DNA of 64,000 nt. Source: Gemmiger sp. An50 (GTDB lineage Bacteria > Bacillota > Clostridia > Oscillospirales > Ruminococcaceae). A program made the translations under genes and the position numbers. Of this stretch, positions 1 to 9,237 are shown piece by piece; the first letter of the stretch is position 1, and every line of letters begins with the position of its first letter. The notes below the pieces were generated by a model. It did not search any database, was not told where the DNA came from, and was given only the letters and a program-made list of their open reading frames with translations. The DNA lies in the NCBI RefSeq assembly GCF_002161595.1, contig NZ_NFID01000019.1, forward strand, positions 16,930 through 80,929, read 5' to 3'.

Positions 1-1478
1 GGCACCGGAGTGGGCTTGGGCGTGGGTGCGGCGGTGGGCGCCGGAGTGGGCGCGGCCTCTACCACCAGCTTGAAGGTGGCAGAAGAAAGCTTACCGTTCA
101 CATTGATGGACGCAGTGATGTCATAGGTGCCTGCCTTCCAGCTGCTCTGGCCGTAGCTGTAGCCAGTCTTGACCTTCTCACCGTTCACAGTCCACTGCAC
201 GTTGTCGTCGGTCACATTGCCGCCAACCGCATTGATATGCAGCGTGTAGCCCTCACCCTCCTTGATGGTGGCGGAGCTGCCCTCCTGGAAGGAGATGCTC
301 AGCTTGGCGCTGAACATAGCGGTCACGTTCACATTCTGCTTGAAGTTCTTGTCGGTTCGGGTGGGGCTGGTGTTGCCGTCGCTCCATTTCACGAACTCGT
401 AGCCGTCGGCGGCAACCGCCTTCACGGTAACGCTGTCGTTCTTGGTCAGATCTTCAAATTTCAGAGTGGTTTTGCCGGAAATATCCCCGCTAGTGAGGGT
501 ACCGCCAACGTTTTTGTCCACGTTGTACTGGGCGGTAAAGGTCTCATTCGGGTCCGGAGTTGCTGTTGCCTGATTGGAGTTGCCGGAGGTACCGCCGTTG
601 CGTACCCGGGTGGGGATGTTGTCGGTATCCGGGCGGCGATCCTCGGTGCCGGTCCAGGCGTGGGTGCGGGCATAATCCATGATGCCGTTGAGGGCATCCT
701 TCTTCAGATGGATATCGCCCTGCTGGTAGTAGCGGTCCTGACCGTAGCCATTCTCGCCCATCAGCAGCTCGGAGATGTTCAGGAACTTGTAACCGTTCTT
801 CTGGCACATCTTCACCAGAGCCAGGTTGAACTCGTTGATGGTCTCCTGGCTCATGTTGGGATAGTTGCTGTGGTCCTCCGGAATGGGGGGAACAGCCGCC
901 ACGATCACATCGCAGTAGGGATAAGCCGTTACGATCTCGTTCAGTGCCGACTCATAGCTGCTGGCGAAGCTGTCCGCGCTCATGCTGCCGTCCGCATTGT
1001 TGGTGCCCATCATCACGATGATCCGGCGGGGCTTCATCTTGGCCAGCGCCTCGGGAATGGAATATGCGGTGCTGTCGTTCTTGAAATAGATGGACTTGTC
1101 GGTGGTGAGCTGCTGGATACCCAGGCCCTCCACGGCCATTACCTGATCCAGCGACAGCAGGCCGTTCTGATAATAACGGTAGGTGTTGGAATCGCCCACA
1201 AAGATCGTCTCATCAATGTAGGACTGACCCGCGTCGTCGGTCTCGCCCAAAACGGTGTCGCCGTAGGCGTTGGCATCGAAGCCGGAATCCAGCACAGCCT
1301 GAGAAGAGCTGGTGGAACCGCTGGAAGTGTCCTTCGATTTGTGGGAGGTGTTTACGATGATCACCACCGCCACAATGGTCACAATCAGCACCAGCGCACA
1401 AATGGCCAGCACCAGGGCTGCCTGCTTCTGCTTGGGGGTTAAGCTGAGATTAGAAGAATTTCTTCTTTTCTTAGCCAT
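1..1478 (-). CDS. Membrane-anchored SGNH/GDSL-type hydrolase with C-terminal Ig-like repeats (3' end outside window)
   Basis: Probable extracellular lipase/esterase or O-deacetylase acting at the cell surface. The ATG at 1478 is preceded by AAAGGAGGC. The product begins MAKKRRNSS, followed by one hydrophobic segment (about residues 20-43) that acts as an uncleaved anchor or signal. The SGNH domain follows (about 80-270): block I FVGDSNTYRY with the nucleophile Ser, a MMGTNNADG block (III), and a DIHLKKDAL block with the catalytic Asp-His. A Thr/Ser-rich linker leads to a region like the bacterial beta-grasp repeat (VNVTAMFS) and an Ig-like domain. At the window edge the protein enters a Pro-Thr-Ala spacer (APTPAPTAAPTP), so a further domain is probably lost. 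The frame stays open to base 1, and about 492 residues are visible. The substrate is unknown. Confidence 0.85.
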   Translation of the reverse strand, partial: MAKKRRNSSNLSLTPKQKQAALVLAICALVLIVTIVAVVIIVNTSHKSKDTSSGSTSSSQAVLDSGFDANAYGDTVLGETDDAGQSYIDETIFVGDSNTYRYYQNGLLSLDQVMAVEGLGIQQLTTDKSIYFKNDSTAYSIPEALAKMKPRRIIVMMGTNNADGSMSADSFASSYESALNEIVTAYPYCDVIVAAVPPIPEDHSNYPNMSQETINEFNLALVKMCQKNGYKFLNISELLMGENGYGQDRYYQQGDIHLKKDALNGIMDYARTHAWTGTEDRRPDTDNIPTRVRNGGTSGNSNQATATPDPNETFTAQYNVDKNVGGTLTSGDISGKTTLKFEDLTKNDSVTVKAVAADGYEFVKWSDGNTSPTRTDKNFKQNVNVTAMFSAKLSISFQEGSSATIKEGEGYTLHINAVGGNVTDDNVQWTVNGEKVKTGYSYGQSSWKAGTYDITASINVNGKLSSATFKLVVEAAPTPAPTAAPTPKPTPV

Positions 1479-1513
1479 GAGTCTGCCTCCTTTTCGGTCA
1501 TAAGGTCTTTTGA

Positions 1514-2161
1514 TCAATCATTTAATATGTAATCGGCCAGCTGCTGGCAATCCTTCGCCATCAGCGCCGGCGCAAAGGGAGCAAGCTCCTGTTCGCTGCC
1601 GTAGCCGTACATCACTGCCGCTGCGGGAACGCCGCAGTCTGCGGCCCCCTTCATATCGTCGCTCCGGTCGCCCACCATCAGCACACGGGCACCCTCCAGC
1701 TCGGGCCGGGCGAGCACCAGACGCATCACTGCGGTTTTGGTGTCCACGCTTTTGTCCTCACTGGCGCCGCCGATAAAATCGAAGTAGTCCGCCAGGCCCT
1801 GCTCCTGCAGGATCGGCGTGACCACCACCGTGGGCTTGGAGGTGGCGGTATACAGCCGGATGCCGGCAGCCTTCAGCCGCTCCAGCATGGGGCGCACCCC
1901 TTCGAATACCTGGCAGTGGTGGCAGCCGTCCTCCGCATAGCGGGTGCGGTAGATATCCACCATCTTTTCCACCATGGCCTCGTCCGAGAAATGCTCGCCA
2001 AAGCTGCGCCGCAGCGGCGGGCCAAGATACCGGGTAAGGTCGATGCCGGCCGGGTCGATGCCTATCTGCCGGAAAGTATATTCCATTGTTGCCAGGATTC
2101 CCGGGCTGGAATGAATCAAAGTTCCGTCCACGTCGAACAATACTGCGTCATATCGTGCCAC
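1514..2161 (-). CDS. HAD-superfamily phosphatase, phosphoglycolate phosphatase-like
   Basis: Predicted cytosolic phosphomonoesterase of HAD subfamily IA (Gph/PGP-like); the substrate cannot be told from sequence. Motif I is LFDVDGTL near the N-terminus, motif II is ATSKP, the motif III Lys lies before TKTAV, and motif IV is MVGDRSDD. A helical cap lies between motifs I and II. The total of about 215 residues is normal for the family. An in-frame GTG lies upstream at 2182, but the predicted promoter would start transcription at about 2186. The GTG at 2161, 10 nt after AAGGA, is therefore the better start. It is convergent with no close neighbour and probably monocistronic. Confidence 0.85.
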   Translation of the reverse strand: MARYDAVLFDVDGTLIHSSPGILATMEYTFRQIGIDPAGIDLTRYLGPPLRRSFGEHFSDEAMVEKMVDIYRTRYAEDGCHHCQVFEGVRPMLERLKAAGIRLYTATSKPTVVVTPILQEQGLADYFDFIGGASEDKSVDTKTAVMRLVLARPELEGARVLMVGDRSDDMKGAADCGVPAAAVMYGYGSEQELAPFAPALMAKDCQQLADYILND

Positions 2162-2192
2162 AACTGCACCATCCTTAAACACAATTTTATCT

Positions 2193-2221
2193 ATTATACC
2201 ACCAAAATACCGCCGCTACAA
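2193..2221 (-). promoter_or_regulatory. Predicted sigma-A promoter of the HAD phosphatase
   Basis: On the minus strand TTGTAG and a perfect TATAAT are separated by 17 bp. The expected transcription start is about 2186, which decides the start codon of the gene downstream. Confidence 0.55.
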
Positions 2222-2310
2222 TCCACCCGCCGTCTTTTTGCCGGTTTTGGGTTCTGCTTTGGCAAAAGCCGCGCATATATTGTGGCAAAACCTGCAAAAA
2301 GGAGCTCTCT

Positions 2311-3762
2311 ATGGGGAATCTGATCACGGAATATTTTTCCGGCTGGCTGCGCTGGTGCAACGCCCTGCTGAGCCGGTTTGCCTGGGGCCCGGCCACCCTG
2401 TTTCTGCTGGCCTTATCCGGGCTTTTGTTCAGCTTCGGGACCGGATTTTTTCAGCTGCGCCGCATACGCCTGTGGTGGTGCAGCACTCTGGGCGCCTCGT
2501 TTCACAGCAAAAGCGGCCAGCCTCGGAAGGAAAAAGGCGGCATCACCGGGTTCCAGTCCGCCTGCACCGCATTGGCCGCCACGCTGGGCACCGGCAACAT
2601 TGCCGGTGTGGCCACGGCCATTGCCGCCGGGGGTCCAGGCGCGGTGTTCTGGATGTGGATCTCGGCTTTTTTCGGCACCATGACCGGCTATGCAGAAAAC
2701 CTGCTGGCCGGGCTTTACCGGGGCAAAAACGCCAAGGGCGAACCAATTGGCGGAGCGATGTTTTATATCGAACAGGGTCTTGGCTGCCGGTGGCTGGCGC
2801 TGCTGTTCTCCTTCTTCTGCATTTTAGGCTCTTTGGGTATGGGCGACATGGCCCAGGCAAATTCCATTGCCACCGGCCTGCAGGATGTCTTCGGCGTTCC
2901 CCCGCTGCTTACCGGTCTGGCCGTTGCGGGCGCAGTGGGCTTTGCGATGCTGGGCGGCATCCATCGTGTGGGGCGAATCACCGAGCGGCTGGTCCCCTTC
3001 ATGGCGGTTGGGTACACTGCGGCGGCGGTATGCGTAATCCTGGCCAACTGGCATCGGGTTCCGGCGGTAGTGCACAGTATTTTGCAGCAGGCCTTTTGCG
3101 TTCAGGCAGGGCTCGGGGGACTGGCGGGCTACGGTATGAAGCAGGCGCTGCGCGTGGGCGTAGCCCGTGGAGTCAGCAGCAATGAAGCAGGGCTTGGTTC
3201 GTCTGTCATGGCCAACTCCGCCGCCGGAAGCCCACCGGTGGTCCAGGGCATGTGGGGAATCTTCGAAGTGGCGGTGGACACTTTGTTCATGTGTACCCTC
3301 ACCGCACTTGCCATCCTCTGTTCCGGCGTATACGATCCCGCTCGTTATTCCGCCGCGCTCGGGACCGAAGCCTTTTCTTCCCTGCCCAACGGAGCCGCGC
3401 TCACCGCCGACGCCTTCCGCTCGGTCTTCGGCCCGGGCGGCGGGGTACTGATCGCGGTCAGCCTGATGCTGTTTGCCTTCTCCACCCTGCTGGGCTGGAG
3501 CTATTACGGCGAACGGGCGGTGGAATATCTGTTCGGCCCGGGAGCGCTCGTGCCCTATAAGCTGTTGTATCTGGCGTGCATCGTGATCGGCTGTGTGAGC
3601 CGGTTGGATCTCGTATGGCAGATCAGCGACACCTTCAATGGGCTGATGGTACCTCCGAACCTGCTGGCGGTTCTTTGGCTTTCGCCCCAGGTCTTCCGGG
3701 AAACGAGGCGATTTTTTCGGGTGAAGGAAAAACGCCGCTGTACGGAGAAGACTTCTGTGTGA
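2311..3762 (+). CDS. Alanine/glycine:cation symporter family protein (AGCS)
   Basis: Integral membrane Na+ or H+ coupled importer of alanine or glycine (AlsT/DagA/AgcS type). At 483 residues it has the family length. About ten hydrophobic segments and the characteristic blocks are visible: GTGNIAGVATAIAAGGPGA after the second helix, the WMWISAFFGTMTGYAE segment, the RGVSSNEAGLGSSVMA motif, and the late SYYGERAVEYLFG motif. The ATG at 2311 follows AAAAAGGAGCTCTCT with good spacing. It stands alone on the plus strand, with a small DUF1904 gene 37 bp downstream that may be co-transcribed. Substrate preference (Ala, Gly or D-Ala) is inferred from the family only. Confidence 0.9.
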   Translation: MGNLITEYFSGWLRWCNALLSRFAWGPATLFLLALSGLLFSFGTGFFQLRRIRLWWCSTLGASFHSKSGQPRKEKGGITGFQSACTALAATLGTGNIAGVATAIAAGGPGAVFWMWISAFFGTMTGYAENLLAGLYRGKNAKGEPIGGAMFYIEQGLGCRWLALLFSFFCILGSLGMGDMAQANSIATGLQDVFGVPPLLTGLAVAGAVGFAMLGGIHRVGRITERLVPFMAVGYTAAAVCVILANWHRVPAVVHSILQQAFCVQAGLGGLAGYGMKQALRVGVARGVSSNEAGLGSSVMANSAAGSPPVVQGMWGIFEVAVDTLFMCTLTALAILCSGVYDPARYSAALGTEAFSSLPNGAALTADAFRSVFGPGGGVLIAVSLMLFAFSTLLGWSYYGERAVEYLFGPGALVPYKLLYLACIVIGCVSRLDLVWQISDTFNGLMVPPNLLAVLWLSPQVFRETRRFFRVKEKRRCTEKTSV

Positions 3763-3799
3763 TAAAATAAAGGAAAACAAACAAAAGGAGCGACCTGTT

Positions 3800-4120
3800 A
3801 TGCCGCAGATCACTGTAAAAGGATTCACCGACCAGCAAATGAAGACCGTTACCCCTGCTCTGAGCCAAAAGCTCTCCGCGGCCATCGGATGCCCGGAGGA
3901 TTGGCTGATTTTCGAGCTCGTTCCCACCACCTTCTATGCAGGCGGCCAGCAGACTGCCGGGTTCCCCATCATCGAGGTTTCCTGGTTTGATCGGGCCGAC
4001 GAGGTACGGGAAGAGGTTGCCGCCATTCTGCGAGACACCGCCTTTGAACTGGGCTACACGTTGGTGCAGGTGATCTTCACCACTCTGCAGCCGGACCGCT
4101 TTTACGAATTTGAGGTCTGA
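3800..4120 (+). CDS. DUF1904 family protein (tautomerase-like fold)
   Basis: Small cytosolic protein of 106 residues starting MPQITVKGF. The N-terminal Pro after Met, and the later block for the second strand and helix of a 4-oxalocrotonate tautomerase/MIF-like fold, fit the DUF1904 family. Enzymatic activity is not established for that family. The start is set by AAAGGAGCGACCTGTT upstream. It probably shares the transcript of the symporter 37 bp upstream and is followed directly by a strong terminator. The fold assignment is from family resemblance and the function is unknown. Confidence 0.7.
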   Translation: MPQITVKGFTDQQMKTVTPALSQKLSAAIGCPEDWLIFELVPTTFYAGGQQTAGFPIIEVSWFDRADEVREEVAAILRDTAFELGYTLVQVIFTTLQPDRFYEFEV

Positions 4121-4129
4121 TCCGGACAA

Positions 4130-4170
4130 AAAAATGCGCAGCTTTCAAAAAGCTGCGCATTTTTCTTTTT
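4130..4170. terminator. Bidirectional rho-independent terminator
   Basis: A 16-bp perfect stem (arms 4130-4145 and 4149-4164) has A-rich and T-rich flanks on both sides. It lies between the convergent DUF1904 gene and the chromate transporter pair. Confidence 0.85.
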
Positions 4171-4171
4171 A

Positions 4172-4747
4172 TTATACTCTCGCGAAGGAGAACACGATTC
4201 CCGCCAGAGCGGACAAGGCGATCCAGACCACCGGGTGGAGCTTTTTGGTCTGCGGAATCACCCGCGTGGCCAGTACCAGAACTGCCGCCAGTACCACCGC
4301 CTTCCACTGGATTCCTGCCAGAAGCCCCTCCGGGGCAGCCGTATAAAAGGTAATGGCAGCCACCGAAAGACCGGATGCTGCGATCAACCCGGTGGACGCC
4401 GGCCGCAGACAGCGGAACACGCCCTCCACAAAACGGTTGGAGCGGAACGCCTTCAGGAACGAGGCGATGACCAGAATGATCAGGATGGACGGGCTGACCA
4501 GGCCCAGAGTCGCCGCCAGCGCACCGGGAACGCCGCTGGTGGTAAAGCCCACATAGGTAGCCGTGTTGATGCCGATGGGGCCAGGGGTGGATTCCGACAC
4601 CGCCACCATATCCATCAGCTGGCCTTGCGTAAACCAGCCGGTTTTGTCTGCCATCTGGGAAAGAAAGGGCAGCGTGGCAAGTCCACCGCCTACCGCGAAC
4701 AGGCCGGTTTTAAAGAACTCCCAGTAAAGCCGAAGCAGCAGAATCAT
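4172..4747 (-). CDS. Chromate transporter family protein, second subunit (ChrA C-terminal half type)
   Basis: 191-residue integral membrane protein, one half of a bipartite CHR-family transporter that moves chromate or another oxyanion. It has the family signature GGGLATLPFL after the first helix and PGPIGINTATYVG after the next amphipathic part, then four to five hydrophobic segments. Its ATG overlaps the TGA of the first subunit (ATGA at 4744-4747), so translation is coupled. Both short subunits are probably needed together in the membrane. Chromate is the named family substrate, but many gut Firmicutes carry these pairs without known chromate exposure, so the true substrate is open. Confidence 0.88.
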   Translation of the reverse strand: MILLLRLYWEFFKTGLFAVGGGLATLPFLSQMADKTGWFTQGQLMDMVAVSESTPGPIGINTATYVGFTTSGVPGALAATLGLVSPSILIILVIASFLKAFRSNRFVEGVFRCLRPASTGLIAASGLSVAAITFYTAAPEGLLAGIQWKAVVLAAVLVLATRVIPQTKKLHPVVWIALSALAGIVFSFARV

Positions 4748-5319
4748 ACCTCTCCCTCCTTTGTGCTTTTCCGGGCTGCCGGGGCAAACTGCTCCAGACC
4801 GATGCCCAGCACAGCAGCCACCACAACAAAGAGAACCGGCGAAAGATCAAAGAACAGAGAGCCAAGCGTAACCACCGCGAAAATTGCCAGCGCCAGCTTG
4901 CTTTTGACAGAACCCTTCCACAACTTGCACACCGCATTGAAGATCAGCACACAGACGCATACCCGAATGCCCGCAAAAGCATTTTTGACCACCGCCAGCT
5001 CCGCGAAGGTGTTGATGAACCCGGTCAGAATGGAGATGATCACCAGCGAAGGGGCTACAACGCCCAAAGTTGCCACAATGCCGCCCAGGATGCCCGCCTG
5101 TTTCTGTCCCACAAAGGTGGCCGTATTCACCGCGATGATACCGGGGGTACACTGTCCCACCGCAAAATAATCGGCAAGCTCCTCATCGGTGGCCCAGTCC
5201 CGCTTTTCCACGACCTCACGCTGCAGGATCGGCAGCATGGCATAACCGCCACCGAAGGTCAGACCACCCACCTGCATAAAGGTCAGAAAAAGATCCGTCA
5301 GGATCTTTACATTCTTCAT
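4744..5319 (-). CDS. Chromate transporter family protein, first subunit (ChrA N-terminal half type)
   Basis: Half-size CHR-family membrane protein, about 191 residues from the ATG at 5319. That ATG lies 10 nt after GGGAGG. A longer in-frame extension to 5376 lacks a ribosome-binding site and reads through non-coding-looking sequence. Signatures are GGGYAMLPILQREVVE and CTPGIIAVNTATFVG, followed by the usual hydrophobic helices. It is the first gene of a two-gene operon with the second subunit, which it overlaps by 4 nt. The two halves are similar to each other, as expected for the tandem-duplicated CHR fold. Confidence 0.88.
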   Translation of the reverse strand: MKNVKILTDLFLTFMQVGGLTFGGGYAMLPILQREVVEKRDWATDEELADYFAVGQCTPGIIAVNTATFVGQKQAGILGGIVATLGVVAPSLVIISILTGFINTFAELAVVKNAFAGIRVCVCVLIFNAVCKLWKGSVKSKLALAIFAVVTLGSLFFDLSPVLFVVVAAVLGIGLEQFAPAARKSTKEGEV

Positions 5320-5576
5320 TGAACAGAACCCTCCCTCTTTTATTTTCACTGTACCATGATAGCACATTCGCAGCAATATTGAAAATATTTTCTCGAAGTA
5401 TCATAGAGAGCGTCGAGGGCGCCGCACCGGCATGCCCGTTTTGCAGCCATTGCCCGGCAAGCCCGGCGGGCGCCAAATCTTTATAAATCTTAAGCTTTTT
5501 TTAAAGGCCTGCTAAAGATTGCTGCGGTATCCTTTTTGCTGTAGAAAGCAACCACACAAAAAGGAGTCGAAGCGAT
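5320..5576. other. Intergenic region with an AAATCTT direct repeat ahead of the efflux operon
   Basis: No gene is seen. A direct repeat AAATCTT at 5475-5481 and 5485-5491 (10-bp period) lies about 90 bp before the adaptor gene. It could be a response-regulator binding box, possibly for the OmpR-type regulator encoded at 9325. No convincing -35/-10 pair was found. The ribosome-binding site AAAAAGGAG lies at the right end. Confidence 0.4.
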
Positions 5577-7211
5577 ATGGCGATCAAGATATTCTCCCCC
5601 ATTTTAAAGCACAAGCGCGCGGCAGCTGCTATCCTGGCCGTGGCTATTCTGGCGGCAGGCGGTGCAGTCGCGCTGCGTGTCCGGATGTCCGCTTCAAAGG
5701 ATAACACAGCGGAAAACCTGTCCTATGCGCGCACTGTGTTCCTGAAAAAAGAGGACCTGAACGAGTCGGTGAACGTTTCCGGCATCGTACAAAGCGCACA
5801 GGTTTCCTCGGTGACCACCGGTCTGAGCAACAAAGTTACCTCCCTGAATGTGAAGGTGGGTGACTACGTGAACAAGGGCGACGTGATCTGCACTCTGGAC
5901 GATGCGGACATCCGCCGCGCCATTCAGGACAAGGAAAAGGAAATCGGCGAGGAGAAGCAGCGCCTGCAAGAGGCCTACAACAAAGCGGTCACTCAGGTGG
6001 ATGAGGCCCGCCGCGCCAAGGACAACGAAAAGAAAAATCAGGACACGCTGGTCGATGCTGCCCGCGCCGCCCGGGACCGTGCCTCTGAGGCCCTGAGTGC
6101 CGTGACCCCTGCCTATGACGCTGCGAAAGCCAACTACGAGGTAATGGAGAAGGCCGTCGCCAGCGCTCAGAAGGATGTGGACGCCGCGACAGATGCCCGG
6201 CAGAAGGCCTACGACGCCTGGATCGCCGCAGGCGGCGCCACCGAGGGCGATGCCTATCTTGCCTACCAGAAGGCGGACGAGACCTTGAACGAAAAAAACA
6301 CCGCTCTGGAAAGCGCACGCACCCTGTACAGCTACGACAGCTACACCCAGGCCTACAACACCGCCAAGCAGGCTTATGACGCAGCCGCGGCGGAGAGGGA
6401 CACCGCCGAAAGCGCCTACAAGCAGGCGGATTCTGCCCGTTACCAGGCCCTGGATGCCTGTGACACCACCATCAACACCGCGCTCTCTGCCCTGCAGGAA
6501 GCGGAAAAGCAGCTGCAGAAGGGCGTGGACAGCAAAGCTCTGGACGATTTGAAAAAGAGCCTGGAGGATACTATCCTGAAGGCTGAGACCAGCGGCAAGA
6601 TCACCGATCTGAAGGTGAATGTGGGCAGCATCTGCAAGGGTGATGTGGCCACCATTCAGTCCACCGACCAGCTGGTGCTTTCGGTGAGCATTCCGGAATA
6701 CGCCATCAACAAGGTGCAGGTGGGCATGCCTGCTTCCATCACCAGCGACGCTGCCAGCGGTGAGATCCGGGGCACGGTTTCCCGCATCTCCCCCACCGCC
6801 GGAAGCGGCGACGGAGAGAGCACCGGCTCCTCGTCCGGCTTTGCGGCCGACATCGCCATCCAGACGCCGGAAAGCATCTTCATCGGCAGCAAAGCCAAGG
6901 CTGAGATCATTCTGGCTTCCAAGAGCAACGTCTACTCTGTACCGTTGGATGCTGTAGCTCCCGGCGATGACGGCCAGGACGTGATCTATGCCCGCCAGGG
7001 TGAGGGCGCATTCTCCCCTGTGACCGTGACCACCGGCATGAAGAACGACTATGCAGTAGAGGTCAGCGGTACTTCCCTGCAGGACGGCCTGGAAATCCTG
7101 GCCGACGCTTCCCAGATGCCGGACACCGGCGCACCCGTGCCCATGGGCGGCGCAGACAGTGCCAGCACCGACAGCTCCGCCAGCGCTTCCACCGGGGAGG
7201 TGGCGGAATGA
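5577..7211 (+). CDS. HlyD/MacA-type efflux adaptor (membrane fusion protein)
   Basis: Adaptor subunit of a MacAB-like ABC efflux or transport system, extracytoplasmic and anchored by an N-terminal hydrophobic segment (about residues 13-33). At 544 residues it is longer than Gram-negative MacA because the coiled coil is large: residues 115-330 are Ala/Glu/Lys/Gln-rich heptads. A split biotinyl-lipoyl-like domain flanks the coil (NVKVGDYVNKGDVICTLDD before, SGKITDLKVNVGS after). Beta-barrel domains follow, and a Ser/Ala/Asp-rich tail. Start ATG at 5577, with AAAAAGGAG upstream. It overlaps the ATPase gene by 4 nt. In Gram-positives such tripartite sets export peptides or drugs; the cargo is unknown. 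Confidence 0.88.
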   Translation: MAIKIFSPILKHKRAAAAILAVAILAAGGAVALRVRMSASKDNTAENLSYARTVFLKKEDLNESVNVSGIVQSAQVSSVTTGLSNKVTSLNVKVGDYVNKGDVICTLDDADIRRAIQDKEKEIGEEKQRLQEAYNKAVTQVDEARRAKDNEKKNQDTLVDAARAARDRASEALSAVTPAYDAAKANYEVMEKAVASAQKDVDAATDARQKAYDAWIAAGGATEGDAYLAYQKADETLNEKNTALESARTLYSYDSYTQAYNTAKQAYDAAAAERDTAESAYKQADSARYQALDACDTTINTALSALQEAEKQLQKGVDSKALDDLKKSLEDTILKAETSGKITDLKVNVGSICKGDVATIQSTDQLVLSVSIPEYAINKVQVGMPASITSDAASGEIRGTVSRISPTAGSGDGESTGSSSGFAADIAIQTPESIFIGSKAKAEIILASKSNVYSVPLDAVAPGDDGQDVIYARQGEGAFSPVTVTTGMKNDYAVEVSGTSLQDGLEILADASQMPDTGAPVPMGGADSASTDSSASASTGEVAE

Positions 7212-7936
7212 ACCAGTCCTTCCAGGCCCCGCTGATCGAGATGCAGGGCATTGTAAAAACCTACAACGTGGGCAAGGAAAACGAACTGGAGATCCTTCAC
7301 GGCATTGACCTGGCCGTGTATCCCGGTGAATTCGTCGCTATCGTCGGTGAATCCGGCAGCGGCAAGTCCACCCTCATGAACATCATCGGGGTGCTGGATC
7401 AGCCCACCGCGGGCACCTACCGGCTGGACGGCGTGGACGTTCAGCGGGCCAGCCGGGATGAGATGAGCGAGGTGCGCAACAAAAAGATCGGTTTTGTATT
7501 CCAGAACTTTAACCTGATCGGGCGCACCACCGCCCAACGGAACGTGGAGCTGCCCATGCTGTACGCCGGGGTCGGCGCCCGCCAGCGGGAACAGCGCGCC
7601 CGGGAGCTGCTGGCCATGGTTGGCATGGAGCAGCGCCGCTTTCACCAGCCCAACGAGCTGTCCGGCGGTCAGAAGCAGCGTGTGGCCATCGCCCGAAGCC
7701 TGGTGAACGACCCGGCCATTCTGCTGGCGGACGAGCCCACCGGCGCGCTGGATTCCGAGACCAGCCGCCACGTGATGGATATTTTCCACACCCTGCACCG
7801 CCAGCAGGGTAAGACCATCGTTCTGATTACCCACAGCCAGGAGCTGGCCGCCGAATGCCCCCGGGTGATCACCCTGCGGGACGGCAACATCATCTCCGAC
7901 CAGCGAAAGGAGGCGTATGGCCATGTCGATCTTTGA
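7208..7936 (+). CDS. ABC transporter ATP-binding protein, MacB/LolD/FtsE-like
   Basis: Cytosolic ATPase of 242 residues that powers the adjoining FtsX-fold permease. Walker A is GESGSGKSTL near residue 45, the Q-loop is FVFQNFNLIG, the ABC signature is LSGGQKQRVAIARSL, Walker B is ILLADEPTGALD, and the H-loop is ITHSQELA. The N-terminal NVGKENELEILHGIDL is typical of the MacB/LolD class. The ATG overlaps the end of the adaptor gene by 4 nt and the end of this gene overlaps the permease, so three polypeptides are made from one coupled message. Alternative class assignment (bacitracin-type exporter) is less likely because the permease has a single FtsX unit and an adaptor is present. Confidence 0.92.
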   Translation: MNQSFQAPLIEMQGIVKTYNVGKENELEILHGIDLAVYPGEFVAIVGESGSGKSTLMNIIGVLDQPTAGTYRLDGVDVQRASRDEMSEVRNKKIGFVFQNFNLIGRTTAQRNVELPMLYAGVGARQREQRARELLAMVGMEQRRFHQPNELSGGQKQRVAIARSLVNDPAILLADEPTGALDSETSRHVMDIFHTLHRQQGKTIVLITHSQELAAECPRVITLRDGNIISDQRKEAYGHVDL

Positions 7937-9230
7937 AAATGTACGCCTGGCGCTCACCAGCCTGCAAGCCAACAAGATGCGCGCTTTGCTGACCATGCTT
8001 GGCATCATCATCGGCATCAGCGCGGTGATCGCCATCATCACAGTGGGCGATTCCCTTTCCGGCTCGCTGGCCAAGGAGATGTCCGGCTTCGGCGCACGAA
8101 ATGTGACCCTGTCTGTGGTGCAGAAGGATGACCCTTTTGCATCCGGCTCCTTTTCGTTTGAGGACAGTGAGGAAATGGACAAGGCGCTGGAGTCATTTGA
8201 ATACAAGGAACCTTCTGCCAGTGACCTTATCAGCGATGCCATGCTGCAGGAGTATCAAAAGAAATTTGCCAGCCAGTTGCAGGCGCTGGCTGTGAACGAA
8301 AGCTTCGGCACCATCAACGCTGTTTCCGGCCGTCACAAGGCTTCCGGCCAGCTGATGGGCGTTTCTCCCGGGCAGCTGACTCTGGACAAAATGACCCTGC
8401 TGGCCGGACGCTTCGTTACCGATGCAGACAGCGTCAATCACCGGGCGGTGGCCGTGGTGAGCGACCGCTTTGTTACCCAATATTTCGGTAACAAGGCCAC
8501 TCCGGAGAGCGCGCTGGGAAAAAGCTTCAAAACCGATGCTTCCGGCATTCCCCTGCGGCTTTATATCGTGGGAGTCTACGAGTACAAGCCGCCAGCAGGC
8601 CAGACCGTGACCCGAAATCTGGATACCAACATCTATATCCCGGTGGGCAGCGCTTTTCAGCTGCTGCAGCGGGACGGCGGTTACCAGACCGTGACCCTGC
8701 AGTCCCGGGAGGATGTGAACAACCAGATCTTTATGGACCGCACCCGGGAGTTCTTCAACAGCTTCTACAGCCACAACCCCAATTTCACCGTCTCGGTTTC
8801 CAGCCTGGACGACATCGTGAAATCCATGAACAAGATGACCCAGAGCGTGAAGCTGGGCATCAGCGCCATCGCAGCCATCAGCCTGCTGGTGGGCGGCATC
8901 GGTGTAATGAATATCATGATGGTCTCGGTAACCGAACGAACCCGTGAGATCGGTGTACGCATGGCATTGGGCGCAAAGGGACGGGTGATCCTGTTCCAGT
9001 TCATCGTGGAGGCAATCATCATCTGTCTGATTGGCGGATTGATCGGCGTAATCCTGGGCGTGGGCCTCGGCAGCGCCGGCGCCATGATGATGCACTACCC
9101 GGTCAAACCCTCGCTAGCCGCCGCGCTGGTGGCTGTGCTGTTCTCCATGGCCATCGGCGTGTTCTTTGGCTACTACCCCGCCAAGCGTGCCGCCCGCTTG
9201 GACCCCATCGATGCGCTGCGCTACGAATAA
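7923..9230 (+). CDS. ABC transporter permease, MacB-like with MacB_PCD and FtsX domains
   Basis: Membrane subunit of about 435 residues. TM1 lies near residues 20-45 (MRALLTMLGIIIGISAVIAII). It is followed by a large extracytoplasmic periplasmic-core-like domain (about 50-290) and then three C-terminal helices with the FtsX signature VTERTREIGVRMALGAKGR and the end motif FFGYYPAKRAARLDPIDALRYE. The ATG at 7923 is 9 nt after AAGGAGG and is preferred to the ATG at 7917, which is only 3 nt from it. It works with the adaptor and ATPase, and transport by mechanotransmission is inferred from MacB. Confidence 0.9.
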   Translation: MSIFENVRLALTSLQANKMRALLTMLGIIIGISAVIAIITVGDSLSGSLAKEMSGFGARNVTLSVVQKDDPFASGSFSFEDSEEMDKALESFEYKEPSASDLISDAMLQEYQKKFASQLQALAVNESFGTINAVSGRHKASGQLMGVSPGQLTLDKMTLLAGRFVTDADSVNHRAVAVVSDRFVTQYFGNKATPESALGKSFKTDASGIPLRLYIVGVYEYKPPAGQTVTRNLDTNIYIPVGSAFQLLQRDGGYQTVTLQSREDVNNQIFMDRTREFFNSFYSHNPNFTVSVSSLDDIVKSMNKMTQSVKLGISAIAAISLLVGGIGVMNIMMVSVTERTREIGVRMALGAKGRVILFQFIVEAIIICLIGGLIGVILGVGLGSAGAMMMHYPVKPSLAAALVAVLFSMAIGVFFGYYPAKRAARLDPIDALRYE

Positions 9231-9237
9231 TTTTTCC

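Noticed and set aside
237..1442. 401-codon plus-strand frame over the SGNH hydrolase
   Set aside because: The minus strand encodes SGNH motifs and a proper start; the opposite frame is compositional.
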